Origin: Deinococcus piscis | Lineage (GTDB): Bacteria > Deinococcota > Deinococci > Deinococcales > Deinococcaceae | Length of the DNA stretch: 31,315 bases | NCBI RefSeq assembly: GCF_014653275.1 | Contig: NZ_BNAL01000032.1 | Span: 1-31,315, forward strand | Reading direction: 5' to 3' | Shown: positions 23,634 through 31,315 of the stretch, piece by piece | Position numbering within the stretch: position 1 is the stretch's first letter | Layout: each line of letters opens with the position of its first letter | Position numbers and translations under genes: made by a program | Notes under the pieces: model-generated | The model's database searches: none | What the model was told of the DNA's origin: nothing | Seen by the model: the letters and a program-made list of their open reading frames with translations, nothing else

Positions 23634-25241
23634 TTACCCCAACACAGCCAAACCCAACTCCTTCAAGAACTCGTTATGCCGCTCCGTCGCCTCCTGGATA
23701 CGCTTCTCAATCTCCGTGAGGCCGCCATGCACCGCCTGCAGGTCAATCTGCTCCTCGGCCTGGTCGGTGCTCACGTAGCGGGTAATGTTCAGGTTGTAGC
23801 CATTCTCGCGGATTTCATCCATTGAGACACGGCGAGAGTAGCGCTCCTCTTCACTGCGATTCTGGTAGGTCTCCAGAATCTTCTTGATGTCCTGGGGACG
23901 CAGTTCGTTCTGGCGCTTCTTCTTGCCGAAGTGCTCACTGGCATTGATGACCAGCACGTCATCGAACTTCTTACACTTCTTGAGCACCAGGATCGCTACC
24001 GGGATACCGGTTGAGTAGAACAGGTTAGAAGGTAGTCCAATGATGGTATCAATGTTGCCGTCTTCCAGTAGCTTCTTGCGAATCCGCTCTTCGGCTCCAC
24101 CACGGAACAGCACACCGTGAGGGAGGATAATCGCCATCGTGCCTTCCTGAGACAGGTAATGGAAGCCGTGTAGCAGGAAGGCGAAGTCTGCTGCTGACTT
24201 GGGAGCTACTCCGTAGCTCTTGAAGCGAGCATCCTGTGCGGTGGCCTCCCCTGGTTCCCAGCGGAGGCTGAAGGGTGGGTTGGCCACCACCGCATCAAAC
24301 TGCAGCTTCTTGGCAGGGTTCTCTTCCTTGAAGATGTCCCAGTCATTGCTGAGGGTATCCCCGTGGAAGATGTCGAACTCGGTGTCCTTGACCCCGTGCA
24401 GCAGCATGTTCATACGGGCCAGGTTGTAGGTGGTGATGTTCTTTTCCTGCCCGTAGATCTTGCTGATGTCACCACCGTGGGCTTCCACGGTACGCCGCAC
24501 GTTCAGCAGCAGCGAACCGGAACCGCTGGTCATGTCCAGGACTTTACCCAGCTGCTTCTTGTAACCCAGTGAGGGGTCCTGGCTGTCCAGGGCCACGATG
24601 CCTGACAGCACGCTGGAGACCTGCTGGGGAGTGTAGAATTCCCCAGCCTTCTTACCGGAGCCTGCCGCAAATTGACCGATGAGGTACTCGTAAGCGTCCC
24701 CCAGGGTGTCGCTGTCAGTCGAGAACTCACTGAGGCCTTCGGCAATCTTGCCGACGATGTTGCCCAGTTTCTTGTTGCGCTCGGTCTGGTTCTTGCCCAG
24801 CTTTTCGGAGTCCAGATTGATTTCCGAGAACAAGCCCGCAAAGTTATCGCCGAAGGATTCCTCTTCGATGTACTTGAACCCTGCCCGCAGGGTGCTCAGC
24901 AGGTCTTCACTCTGCTTGCGGGCCAGCTCAGCGATGTGGCTCCAGAGGTGCTGCGGCTGGATGACGTAGTGCACCTGCCGACGCATCACGTCCTCAAAGT
25001 CTGCGATGTCCCCCGGGTTCTGGTCGTAGAAGGCTTGCAGGGCGTTCTCACCCTCCCCTACCGTAGGCCAGTCTTCGCCTAGTTCCTGCTTGGCACGGGC
25101 TTCGTAGTTGTCTGAGAGGTACCGCAGGAACAAGAAGGCCAGCATGTAGTCGCGGAAGTCATCAGCGTTCATGGCCCCTCGTAATTGGTCGGCAATGGCC
25201 CAGAGCGTCTTACCCAATTGGTTCAGTTGTGCATCAGTCAT
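23634..25241 (-). CDS. hsdM: Type I restriction-modification methyltransferase subunit
   Basis: 535 residues. The N-terminal helical domain (1-170) contains LGKTLWAIADQLRG and FLFLRYLSDNYE. GEFYTPQQVSSVL (200-212) precedes the AdoMet-binding motif I, VLDMTSGSGSLLL (234-246), and the catalytic motif IV NPPF (321-324) marks an N6-adenine methylase. The C-terminal part (about 480-535) is helical and contacts HsdS. GGAGG lies 7 nt before the ATG, and the start overlaps the hsdS stop (ATGA). It is the last gene of the operon. All key motifs are intact. Confidence 0.95.
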   Translation of the reverse strand: MTDAQLNQLGKTLWAIADQLRGAMNADDFRDYMLAFLFLRYLSDNYEARAKQELGEDWPTVGEGENALQAFYDQNPGDIADFEDVMRRQVHYVIQPQHLWSHIAELARKQSEDLLSTLRAGFKYIEEESFGDNFAGLFSEINLDSEKLGKNQTERNKKLGNIVGKIAEGLSEFSTDSDTLGDAYEYLIGQFAAGSGKKAGEFYTPQQVSSVLSGIVALDSQDPSLGYKKQLGKVLDMTSGSGSLLLNVRRTVEAHGGDISKIYGQEKNITTYNLARMNMLLHGVKDTEFDIFHGDTLSNDWDIFKEENPAKKLQFDAVVANPPFSLRWEPGEATAQDARFKSYGVAPKSAADFAFLLHGFHYLSQEGTMAIILPHGVLFRGGAEERIRKKLLEDGNIDTIIGLPSNLFYSTGIPVAILVLKKCKKFDDVLVINASEHFGKKKRQNELRPQDIKKILETYQNRSEEERYSRRVSMDEIRENGYNLNITRYVSTDQAEEQIDLQAVHGGLTEIEKRIQEATERHNEFLKELGLAVLG

Positions 25242-26470
25242 TCGGTGGCCTCCTGTGTGGCAGCGGTGGTGGAAGGGAACAAGCCCTGCATCAGCCCACG
25301 CTTGAACTCCTGCAAGGCCGCGATTTTGTCAGCCTGTGCGGTGATGAGGTCGTCAAGGGAGGAGAGGCAGTCGGCTATGCGTTGTTGTTCGGGGAGGGAG
25401 GGGAGTGGAATGGGTATAGTTTTGAGTTTCCCAAGAGTCAATTTGGGTGGCGCTGCCCCCGTTACATAAAGAGATAAATCAAGCATCACAAGGTAATTCT
25501 CAATGAAACTTAGGGGGGTGTCCCCCGTACGCAAGACGTGAGCATGGTTATTAACCCAATACTTTCCATCAGCGAGGAATGCAGTCTTCTCAAAAGCTCC
25601 CCATTTTGCACCGTCCTCACCAACCAACATCAAGGGTTCATCAAAAATATATTCTGCGACGTAATCAACAATGCCACTGGCTCCGTAATAGGGATATTCC
25701 CCTTTTACTCTTTTCGCTTCAGTAATGGGTTTACGTAAATTATTTAGGACAGTGCAAACCTCTCCCAACCTCTTCTCTTCCCACTCCCCAGCCTCGGCAA
25801 ACTCAGGAAACCGCAGCCGAGGCACGCGCTCACCCTCAGCAGGGAATAGCCCTTGCATCAGCCCTCGCTTGTGCTGGCGCAGGGCTTCCAGCTTGTCAGT
25901 GTGGGCGGTGATGAGGTCGTCTAGGGAGGAGAGGGTAGCGGCGATGTGCTGCTGTTCTGGGAGGGAAGGCAATGGTACGGAAGTATTGAGAAGTTCACTG
26001 GGGTTGACACGGCGAGCTTTACGCCCTCCCATAGCCCCACCTTCAAACTTTGAATAGAACTCTTCCCGCGAAACATATTCCAAGAGAAGATGTGGGTCTA
26101 AACCAGGTAGAAAGTCGAAAGCGGGTAAGTCCGTTGTCGATTCAAAGCCATCCAAACTTTCAGGAATAATGCCGAATGCGCCGTTAAGGAAGTCCAGCTT
26201 GCTGTAAATAAACTGACCCGCCGAACGCTTGAAGTATTTGGTGTTTTCCGACCCGCTGATAGCTTCCTGTTTCTCGTAAACCCCCTTACCCCAGAGCTTC
26301 ACGGTGATTTTCCGCGCTACTGCTCCGTTAGAGCCTGAGATACGACTTTCACGCAGATAGTCCCCCAGCCGTCTCTCTTCCCACTCCCCCTGCCCCTCAA
26401 ACTGCTTAAACCTCAGCCTGGGCGGTGGCACGGTCTTGGTGGTCTTTTCCTGTGGCTTCTCGGTGGTCAT
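25238..26470 (-). CDS. hsdS: Type I restriction-modification specificity subunit
   Basis: 410 residues with two target recognition domains (about 20-165 and 218-353), each opened by PRLRF..F...GEWEE(R/K)RLG and closed by a helical conserved region. The two conserved regions (165-210 and 354-399) are 35 of 46 identical; they begin (V/I)PLPSLPEQQ and end KRGLMQGLFP. In DNA they are the direct repeats 25841-25978 and 25274-25411. HsdS reads the two halves of a bipartite site and bridges HsdM and HsdR. The repeats offer a route for domain swapping. It starts 7 bp after vapC. Confidence 0.95.
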   Translation of the reverse strand: MTTEKPQEKTTKTVPPPRLRFKQFEGQGEWEERRLGDYLRESRISGSNGAVARKITVKLWGKGVYEKQEAISGSENTKYFKRSAGQFIYSKLDFLNGAFGIIPESLDGFESTTDLPAFDFLPGLDPHLLLEYVSREEFYSKFEGGAMGGRKARRVNPSELLNTSVPLPSLPEQQHIAATLSSLDDLITAHTDKLEALRQHKRGLMQGLFPAEGERVPRLRFPEFAEAGEWEEKRLGEVCTVLNNLRKPITEAKRVKGEYPYYGASGIVDYVAEYIFDEPLMLVGEDGAKWGAFEKTAFLADGKYWVNNHAHVLRTGDTPLSFIENYLVMLDLSLYVTGAAPPKLTLGKLKTIPIPLPSLPEQQRIADCLSSLDDLITAQADKIAALQEFKRGLMQGLFPSTTAATQEATE

Positions 26471-26477
26471 CTCTGGC

Positions 26478-26942
26478 TTACTCTCTTTCTTCTGCGGCGG
26501 TGCTGGGGATCTGGGTTTGGGCCTGGGTCCAGATGTTCAGGGTGGGCACCCCCATCGGCTCAAAGTCCTTCTCATTGCGGGTGACGACCGTCAGGCCATA
26601 GGCAGCGGCTGTAGCGGCAATCAGCGAATCCATACTGGCGGGCGTTTTGCCTTTTTCGCGGGCCGCCTGATAGCGCTCGGCCCACTCCTCCATCACCGCT
26701 GGGGTGATGTTCAGGATGCCCCCACTGAACAGCGGCAGGAAGCTCTGGTCATACCAGTGTTGTAGCGCCGCCCGTTTCTTTTCGCTGGACGTAGCCAGGA
26801 TGCCCCGCTGGATCTCCCCCAGCGTGATCACACTCAGGGCCACTTCAGTGATGGGGGTCTGTCCCAGCCAGGCGGTGACCGCCTGGCTCGGCTCCGGCTT
26901 GGTCATTTCACTGATGACGTTGGTATCCAGCAGGTACTTCAA
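26478..26942 (-). CDS. vapC: PIN-domain toxin VapC inside the hsd operon
   Basis: 154 residues with a TTG start that overlaps the upstream stop (TTGA). PIN acids: D6 (YLLDTNVISEM), E43 (ITLGEIQRGI), D105 (PASMDSLIAATA) and D126 (TVVTRNEKDFEPM). It has the FitB-like form of VapC, a ribonuclease that usually cuts tRNA or rRNA. The tail (140-154) is Gln/Glu-rich. It is preceded by a Phd-like antitoxin gene and followed 7 bp later by hsdS, so it is embedded in the restriction operon. Confidence 0.9.
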   Translation of the reverse strand: MKYLLDTNVISEMTKPEPSQAVTAWLGQTPITEVALSVITLGEIQRGILATSSEKKRAALQHWYDQSFLPLFSGGILNITPAVMEEWAERYQAAREKGKTPASMDSLIAATAAAYGLTVVTRNEKDFEPMGVPTLNIWTQAQTQIPSTAAEERE

Positions 26943-27184
26943 AGCTCTACATCCCTTGGCTGGTCCTGCGGACGTTCGGTCACCAGTTCCGTGTCCACGG
27001 GCAAGCCCGCAAAGGCTGCCAGGACAGGAACGAAGGGTTCTGCCTGCTCCGGCTGCATCTGAATCACCAGCGTCACCCCATCCGGGCGGCTGATGCGCTG
27101 CGGTTCACCGTTCGCCGCCAGCTGCAGGATTTCCTCCCAGTGGCTTTGCGCTTCGCTGTAAGCCCAGATGTCGTGCTTGGTCAT
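26939..27184 (-). CDS. Phd/YefM-like antitoxin for VapC
   Basis: 81 residues from the ATG at 27184. This start is preferred because a TAAAAT box (27192-27197) ends 7 nt upstream; longer in-frame starts reach back into hsdR and lack support. The N-terminus resembles the Phd DNA-binding fold: YSEAQSHWEEILQLAANGEPQRISRPDGVTLVIQ, with the family's GxPQ.I...G pattern. The acidic end (ELVTERPQDQPRDVEL) would bind VapC. Having its own leaderless promoter would allow the pair to be expressed apart from hsdR. Confidence 0.75.
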   Translation of the reverse strand: MTKHDIWAYSEAQSHWEEILQLAANGEPQRISRPDGVTLVIQMQPEQAEPFVPVLAAFAGLPVDTELVTERPQDQPRDVEL

Positions 27185-27257
27185 GTGGCCCATTTTAGCC
27201 GTCAGGGTTGGGGTGCTTAGAGATGGTTGGTGCGGGAATGTCTGGTTCAAAGCCTCG

Positions 27258-30230
27258 CTACTCATAGGCCCCCAGTCCAGCAATATCCCGGCCTTCAGCT
27301 CTGCGGCGTAGTACCAGGGTCAGGTCACCCATCAGCTCTTCGCGTCTGCGCTTGCGTTCCTTCCAGCCCAGGTTCAGGGGGGCCAGCAGGTCGTTCAGGG
27401 CCTCACTGTCGAAGATCAGGCGCTGCAGGGTGGTGGTCACGAAAGCCTCCAAGGCCTGCGGGTCTATCCCGTGGGCCTTGGCAATGCCCTGCACTTCTTC
27501 TGCATTCCGCGCTTCTTTGAAGCGCTCGTAGCCTGCCCACAGTTCTGCTTCGGTCAAGGCCACGCCGGTTGGCAGGTTCGTGATGTACTCGGCAAACTCC
27601 TCGCGCTCGTCCATGAACTTGGCATCGGAGCCGATCAGCGCCAGCAGCTTCTCACGGGTGGTGCGCTGCTGCTCCGGGGTCTCCTGGGCACTCGACTGCG
27701 CCAGCAGGGTCATGATGTAGTCGTAATCGATGATGGCTGAAGCGAACAACACCAGTTCGAAGTCGAGGTTTTCCAGCTCATCCTCGTCTTCTTTGGGCTT
27801 GTCCTTGCTCTGCTTCAGGGCCTGAGCTGTTTCCAGATAAGCGCCTCGGAACGCCTGCAGCTCATCCGGGGGCAGGATGGTCCCGATTTGCTCCTGCTGC
27901 TCTTCAGTCAGGTCGGTGTACTGCTCCAGCTGGGTCGAGTAACGCTGCACATCCTTGAACAGCTTGATGAACTGGATTTTGGCGCTGTCGCCGGGCAGGT
28001 TATGAACCTGATCGGCGGTGGGTTCCAGATCATAGAGCGACATGAAGGTCGTCACCTTCTGCACCGCTTTCTCCAGCCGCTCGATGACTTTGGGGGCTTC
28101 TTCTACCAGCCAGATTTCGCGGCTGCTTTCCCCATCACCGCTGGAAAATAGGGTGATGGCCTTGTCCACCGCTTCTTGCTGGCCTCTGAAGTCCAGGATG
28201 TTCCCGTAAGGCTTGGTCGCGTTCAGGATGCGGTTGGTCCGGGACATGGCCTGAATCAGGCCATGATGTTGCAACTTCTTGTCCAGGTACAGGGTATTGA
28301 GATACTTGGAATCGAACCCCGTCAGCAGCATGTCCACCACGATGACGATGTCGATCTTCTGCTCGTGGGGGAAATCCTTGTTGGGCCACTGCTGGTCCTT
28401 GATACGCTTCTGCACATCCTGGTAGTAGGCATCGAACTCGCTGATCTTGTGATTGGTTCCGTAGCGGGCGTTGTAATCAGAGATGATGCGCTCCAGGGCC
28501 TGCTTCTTGGCCTCGGGGTTCTCCTGGTTGTCGGCACTCTCCTGTGGCAGATCCTCCTGCATTTGCTTGGATTCGGCGCTCACGTAAGCCGGCGGTGAAA
28601 ACACTGCCGCGATATTCAGCGGCTTGAAGGTGGGGTCCTCGGCCTGACGCTCGGCCTGCACCTTTGCGAACAGGTTGTAGTACTCGATGGCGTCGTCAAT
28701 CGAAGCCGTCGCCAGAATCGCGTTGAACTTGCGCCCAGCCGTAGCGGCGTCGTGCTTTTTCAGAATCTCGGTGACGACCGCTCCCTTGGGTGGGGGTTCG
28801 TTGCGGCTGCGAGCCGCAACAGCGTCTGCGGACTCCGGCTTGTAGTAGTCCACGTGGAACTTCAGCACGTTCCCGTCGTCGATGGCGTGGTTGATGGTGT
28901 AGGCGTGCAACTCACGCTGGAAGATGTCTTCGGTGGTCTGGTAGGTCGCTTCTTTACCTTTCACCTGCACGTAGCGGGCGTTCTCGTCGAAGATAGGCGT
29001 GCCAGTAAAGCCGAACAGCTGCGAGTTGGGGAAGTACCCCTTGATAGCCTTGTGGTTCTCCCCGAACTGCGAACGGTGGCACTCGTCGAAGATAAAGACG
29101 ATGCGCTTGTCCCGTAGGGGTTCAAGCTGCCCGGCATACTCAGCTTTGCCCCCACCACTCAGGGCCAGACCCAGCTTCTGGATGGTCGTCACAATGACCT
29201 TGTCGGCTTTTTCGGTGGACCGCAGGCGTTTCACCAGCTTGCCGGTGTTGGCGTTCTCCTCCACGCTGCCTTCCTGGAAGCGGTTGAACTCCTCGCGGGT
29301 CTGCCGGTCCAGGTCCTTGCGGTCCACCACGAAGATGCACTTGTCGATCGCGTCGTTGTCTTTCAGCAGGGTGGACGCTTTGAAGGAAGTCAGCGTCTTC
29401 CCGCTGCCGGTGGTGTGCCAGATGTACCCGTTCCCGGTGTTCTGGGCGATACTGCCTACGATGGCCTTGACCGCGTAAATCTGGTAGGGCCGCATCATCA
29501 TCAGACGCTTCTCGGTTTCGAGCAGCACCATGTAGCGTCCAATCATCTCCCCCAACGTGCATTTGGCCAGGAAGGCGTCCGCAAACCTGTTCAGATCCGT
29601 GATCTTCTTGTTCTGCTGATCAGCAAATTGGTAAAGCGGAAGGTAGCGCTCATCCGCATTGAAGCTGAAGTGCTCCTGACGGTTGTTGGCAAAGTAGTGG
29701 GTGCTGCCCCCGTTGCTGACCACGAACAGCTGGATGAACGTCATCAGCGAGTTGCCATAGCCATTGCCTGGGTCGTTCTTGTAGTCCACGATCTGCCGCA
29801 TGGCAACCTGTGGGGTCACATCCTTCTTCTTCAACTCCACCTGGGCGACGGGTACGCCGTTCATCAGTAGCACCACGTCGTAGCGGTGATGGCTGCTGTG
29901 GGTGTTCATTTTGAGCTGGCTGACCACCTCAAAGGTGTTCTTGCACCAGTCTTTGATATTGATCAGGGTGTAGTCCAGCGGGGTACCGTCATCCCGGAGC
30001 ATGGTGTGCTTGGTCCGCAGGGTTTTGGACGCCTGAAAGGTATCAGGCGTGGTGATGTCCTCCAGCAGCCGCGTGAACTCGCCGTCCGTCAGCTTGACGC
30101 CGTTGAGTTCTTCGAACTTCTCCCGGAAGTTCGCTTCCAGCGCAGAGCGGCTACGGATATCAGAGCGGTAGACGTATTTCAGCTCCTGCAACTTGTCGAT
30201 AAAGGACTGCTCTAGCTCGGCTTCTTTCAC
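27258..30230 (-). CDS. hsdR: Type I restriction endonuclease, motor subunit
   Basis: 990 residues. The nuclease site reads RYDVVLLMNGVPVAQVELKKKD (D120, E134, K136 counted from the GTG at 30236). Walker A is HTTGSGKT (274-281), the DEAD-like box is FDECH (383-387) and the next helicase motif is GFTGTP (409-414). A later RecA-like domain includes IVVDMLLTGFDSKYLNTLY and QAMSRTNRI. HsdR moves DNA by ATP hydrolysis and cleaves far from the site. Two GTG starts lie 6 bp apart; GGAG is 7 nt before the second (30230), which I use. It is the first gene of the hsd operon. Confidence 0.95.
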   Translation of the reverse strand: MKEAELEQSFIDKLQELKYVYRSDIRSRSALEANFREKFEELNGVKLTDGEFTRLLEDITTPDTFQASKTLRTKHTMLRDDGTPLDYTLINIKDWCKNTFEVVSQLKMNTHSSHHRYDVVLLMNGVPVAQVELKKKDVTPQVAMRQIVDYKNDPGNGYGNSLMTFIQLFVVSNGGSTHYFANNRQEHFSFNADERYLPLYQFADQQNKKITDLNRFADAFLAKCTLGEMIGRYMVLLETEKRLMMMRPYQIYAVKAIVGSIAQNTGNGYIWHTTGSGKTLTSFKASTLLKDNDAIDKCIFVVDRKDLDRQTREEFNRFQEGSVEENANTGKLVKRLRSTEKADKVIVTTIQKLGLALSGGGKAEYAGQLEPLRDKRIVFIFDECHRSQFGENHKAIKGYFPNSQLFGFTGTPIFDENARYVQVKGKEATYQTTEDIFQRELHAYTINHAIDDGNVLKFHVDYYKPESADAVAARSRNEPPPKGAVVTEILKKHDAATAGRKFNAILATASIDDAIEYYNLFAKVQAERQAEDPTFKPLNIAAVFSPPAYVSAESKQMQEDLPQESADNQENPEAKKQALERIISDYNARYGTNHKISEFDAYYQDVQKRIKDQQWPNKDFPHEQKIDIVIVVDMLLTGFDSKYLNTLYLDKKLQHHGLIQAMSRTNRILNATKPYGNILDFRGQQEAVDKAITLFSSGDGESSREIWLVEEAPKVIERLEKAVQKVTTFMSLYDLEPTADQVHNLPGDSAKIQFIKLFKDVQRYSTQLEQYTDLTEEQQEQIGTILPPDELQAFRGAYLETAQALKQSKDKPKEDEDELENLDFELVLFASAIIDYDYIMTLLAQSSAQETPEQQRTTREKLLALIGSDAKFMDEREEFAEYITNLPTGVALTEAELWAGYERFKEARNAEEVQGIAKAHGIDPQALEAFVTTTLQRLIFDSEALNDLLAPLNLGWKERKRRREELMGDLTLVLRRRAEGRDIAGLGAYE

Positions 30231-30271
30231 GGACACTCTCCCCCTGACGGTTGCACCGGGTCTGACATCTG

Positions 30272-30289
30272 GCCCACCTCGCAGTGGGC
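30272..30289. other. Hairpin upstream of hsdR
   Basis: GCCCAC / GTGGGC with a 6-nt loop, 36 bp before the hsdR start. It could be a leader structure or part of the hsd promoter region; there is no T-run. Confidence 0.35.
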
Positions 30290-30326
30290 TAAGGCATGGA
30301 ATTTACCTATGCTAGCGCCGCTTTTC

Positions 30327-30358
30327 AGGCTATGTAGCGCATTTTGCGCCTATAGCCT
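30327..30358 (-). terminator. Hairpin after the secreted protein gene
   Basis: AGGCTAT / ATAGCCT with an inner GCGC / GCGC stem, just downstream of the minus-strand gene ending at 30366 and upstream of hsdR. It probably separates the two transcription units, although no clear T-run follows. Confidence 0.5.
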
Positions 30359-30365
30359 CTGACCA

Positions 30366-30908
30366 TCATCCCGAAGCGGTGCAGGTCTTCGTCCAGGGTG
30401 CAACGCCTTGCTGGCCCTCGCGGTAGAAATGAACCGCTACGGCATGGCTATTTCCATTGACGGTCTTCGTCAGGGAAAGCTCCAGAGGGCCAAAGCTCTT
30501 CTGGGCTGTAGGCCGCAGCGCTGTGGTGTAGAAATTGGCCTCCTCTACCCGAGTGGTGGTTAGCCATTGCTTGATATCAGCATCCCTGGTAGCGCTGACG
30601 TTGTAGCACTCATGACCTACCTTCACCACTTCGTTGGCCAGAAGTGCCAATTCGCTCTGGGTGAATGGACCACCCGTTTTAAAGCCAGTCAGGTCTATCT
30701 CGTTTCCCTCATTGTTCATGAAGTCGAGGAAGCTGATCCCTACCCACAGGGTGGTCTTCCCGTCACTGGTGGGATAGACGAATTCGCCGCCACGCAGAGT
30801 GGATTTGCCGCCAGTATTGCCCAGCACCATCCAGAAATCGACGGCCTGAGCGGTCTGACTCAGACTCAAGGTAAGGGCAGTAAATAGAACAGCAAGGTAT
30901 GGGCGCAT
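30366..30908 (-). CDS. Secreted hypothetical protein
   Basis: 180 residues from the ATG at 30908, chosen because the product then begins with a signal peptide: MRPYLAVLFTALTLSLSQT with cleavage after AQA. The mature part begins VDFWMVLGNTGG and has two cysteines (HECYN near the middle and KTCTAS at the end). The family is not recognised. It has no clear link to the restriction operon downstream, from which a hairpin separates it. Earlier in-frame ATGs would add residues before the signal and are less likely. Confidence 0.7.
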   Translation of the reverse strand: MRPYLAVLFTALTLSLSQTAQAVDFWMVLGNTGGKSTLRGGEFVYPTSDGKTTLWVGISFLDFMNNEGNEIDLTGFKTGGPFTQSELALLANEVVKVGHECYNVSATRDADIKQWLTTTRVEEANFYTTALRPTAQKSFGPLELSLTKTVNGNSHAVAVHFYREGQQGVAPWTKTCTASG

Positions 30909-30982
30909 GGAGGATTTCAGGTTAGCAGGAGCCATTGACACGCCACGAATCTTTTGACCAGGAGAAGACCACCCCGTCTCCC

Positions 30983-30988
30983 TACAAT
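30983..30988 (+). promoter_or_regulatory. Leaderless promoter -10 box
   Basis: TACAAT ends 6 nt before the ATG at 30995. There is no Shine-Dalgarno and no clear -35 at 17 bp. Confidence 0.55.
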
Positions 30989-30994
30989 GAAGCC

Positions 30995-31261
30995 ATGAGC
31001 GTCCTCGCCTTACTTGCAGCTACGGCTTTGTCCTCTCCTGCAGAGCAGAGTCCCCGTGACGCTGTTCGCGTCACCGCTCTGGAAGGGGGACGCATTGGAT
31101 TGCAGCAAGGGAATTTGCGCAGCACCCTCAATGTGGCGGCCTCTATCAATGGCTGCACGGGTCAGGTCTATGACGGGTGGTCTGGAGACAAGTACGGTCT
31201 GGGGTTTGGCCTGCGGGTCATTGACCAGGTCAAGAAGGGTAATTACTGGCTCAGTAGGTGA
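30995..31261 (+). CDS. Small secreted hypothetical protein
   Basis: 88 residues from the ATG at 30995. It begins with a short signal-like segment, MSVLALLAATALSSPAEQS, then a conserved-looking region (RVTALEGGRIGLQQGNLR, NVAASINGCTGQVYDGW, GLRVIDQVKKGNYW). The family is not recognised. The stop follows GNYWLSR abruptly. In the next frame the downstream DNA stays open to the window end (GDNFSLTSFQTAKT), so a one-base frameshift may have truncated a longer protein. Leaderless start signal as noted. Confidence 0.6.
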   Translation: MSVLALLAATALSSPAEQSPRDAVRVTALEGGRIGLQQGNLRSTLNVAASINGCTGQVYDGWSGDKYGLGFGLRVIDQVKKGNYWLSR

Positions 31262-31315
31262 CAACTTCAGTTTGACCTCGTTCCAGACGGCAAAAACCAA
31301 CAGACGGCCCCATCA

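Noticed and set aside
25274..25978. CRISPR-like or IS-like repeat
   Set aside because: The two copies are the conserved regions of hsdS, not a repeat-spacer array. No CRISPR array was seen in the window.
1..31315. tRNA or rRNA genes
   Set aside because: I looked for cloverleaf and rRNA-like sequences and saw none that I could support.

Overview
This window looks like part of a large plasmid (or second replicon) of a Deinococcus-type bacterium. The evidence is a ParA/ParB pair beside a winged-helix replication-type protein, three families of insertion sequences (IS630, IS3, IS5), several toxin-antitoxin modules, a complete type I restriction system, and a recurrent promoter layout. In that layout a TANNNT -10 box sits only 5-7 nt before the start codon with no Shine-Dalgarno, which is typical of leaderless transcription in Deinococcus. 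The genus is an inference; no rRNA or core chromosomal gene is present.

Layout. 1-690: the 3' end of an IS630-type transposase, abutting a 190-bp segment bounded by perfect 19-bp inverted repeats. 1130-2500: a membrane-anchored small protein translationally coupled to an HNH-type protein. 2506-4559 (minus): a beta-CASP metallo-beta-lactamase protein followed by two small overlapping genes (a ribbon-helix-helix protein and a 56-residue membrane protein). 4654-7786 (minus): parB, parA and a putative replication protein, with inverted-repeat-rich DNA on either side. 8255-9696 (minus): a small hydrophilic protein and a coiled-coil protein with two C-terminal membrane helices.

9815-10840 holds no credible protein gene but looks like a giant structured non-coding RNA. 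Its two ends, 1 kb apart, pair through 15 bp plus a further 7 bp. A -10 box sits just before the 5' strand and a seven-T tract follows the 3' strand, and several strong local hairpins lie inside, one resembling group II intron domain V. An unrecognised basic 317-residue protein gene starts 45 nt after the T-tract. This is the most interesting part of the window.

11990-16365 is an insertion-sequence graveyard: an IS3-family (IS407-like) element, a second IS3-family element that truncates an IS5 transposase, and two short tails of IS630 transposases. Between them lies an AT-rich convergent pair (a secreted protein and a lipoprotein) sharing a 58-bp perfect palindrome. 16390-18700: serine recombinase, RelE-like toxin with XRE antitoxin, a secreted protein, and dispersed GTCACTTTAG-type repeats. 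18738-20548 (minus): an excisionase-type antitoxin, a PIN toxin and a YecA/SEC-C protein in one operon.

20701-30230 is a probable defence region. It contains a 948-residue superfamily 1 helicase with a RelE-like N-terminus and ankyrin-type repeats, facing a type I restriction operon read hsdR - vapB - vapC - hsdS - hsdM, in which a VapBC pair sits between hsdR and hsdS. The window ends with two small secreted proteins of unknown role. All functional calls come from reading motifs; no database search was run.
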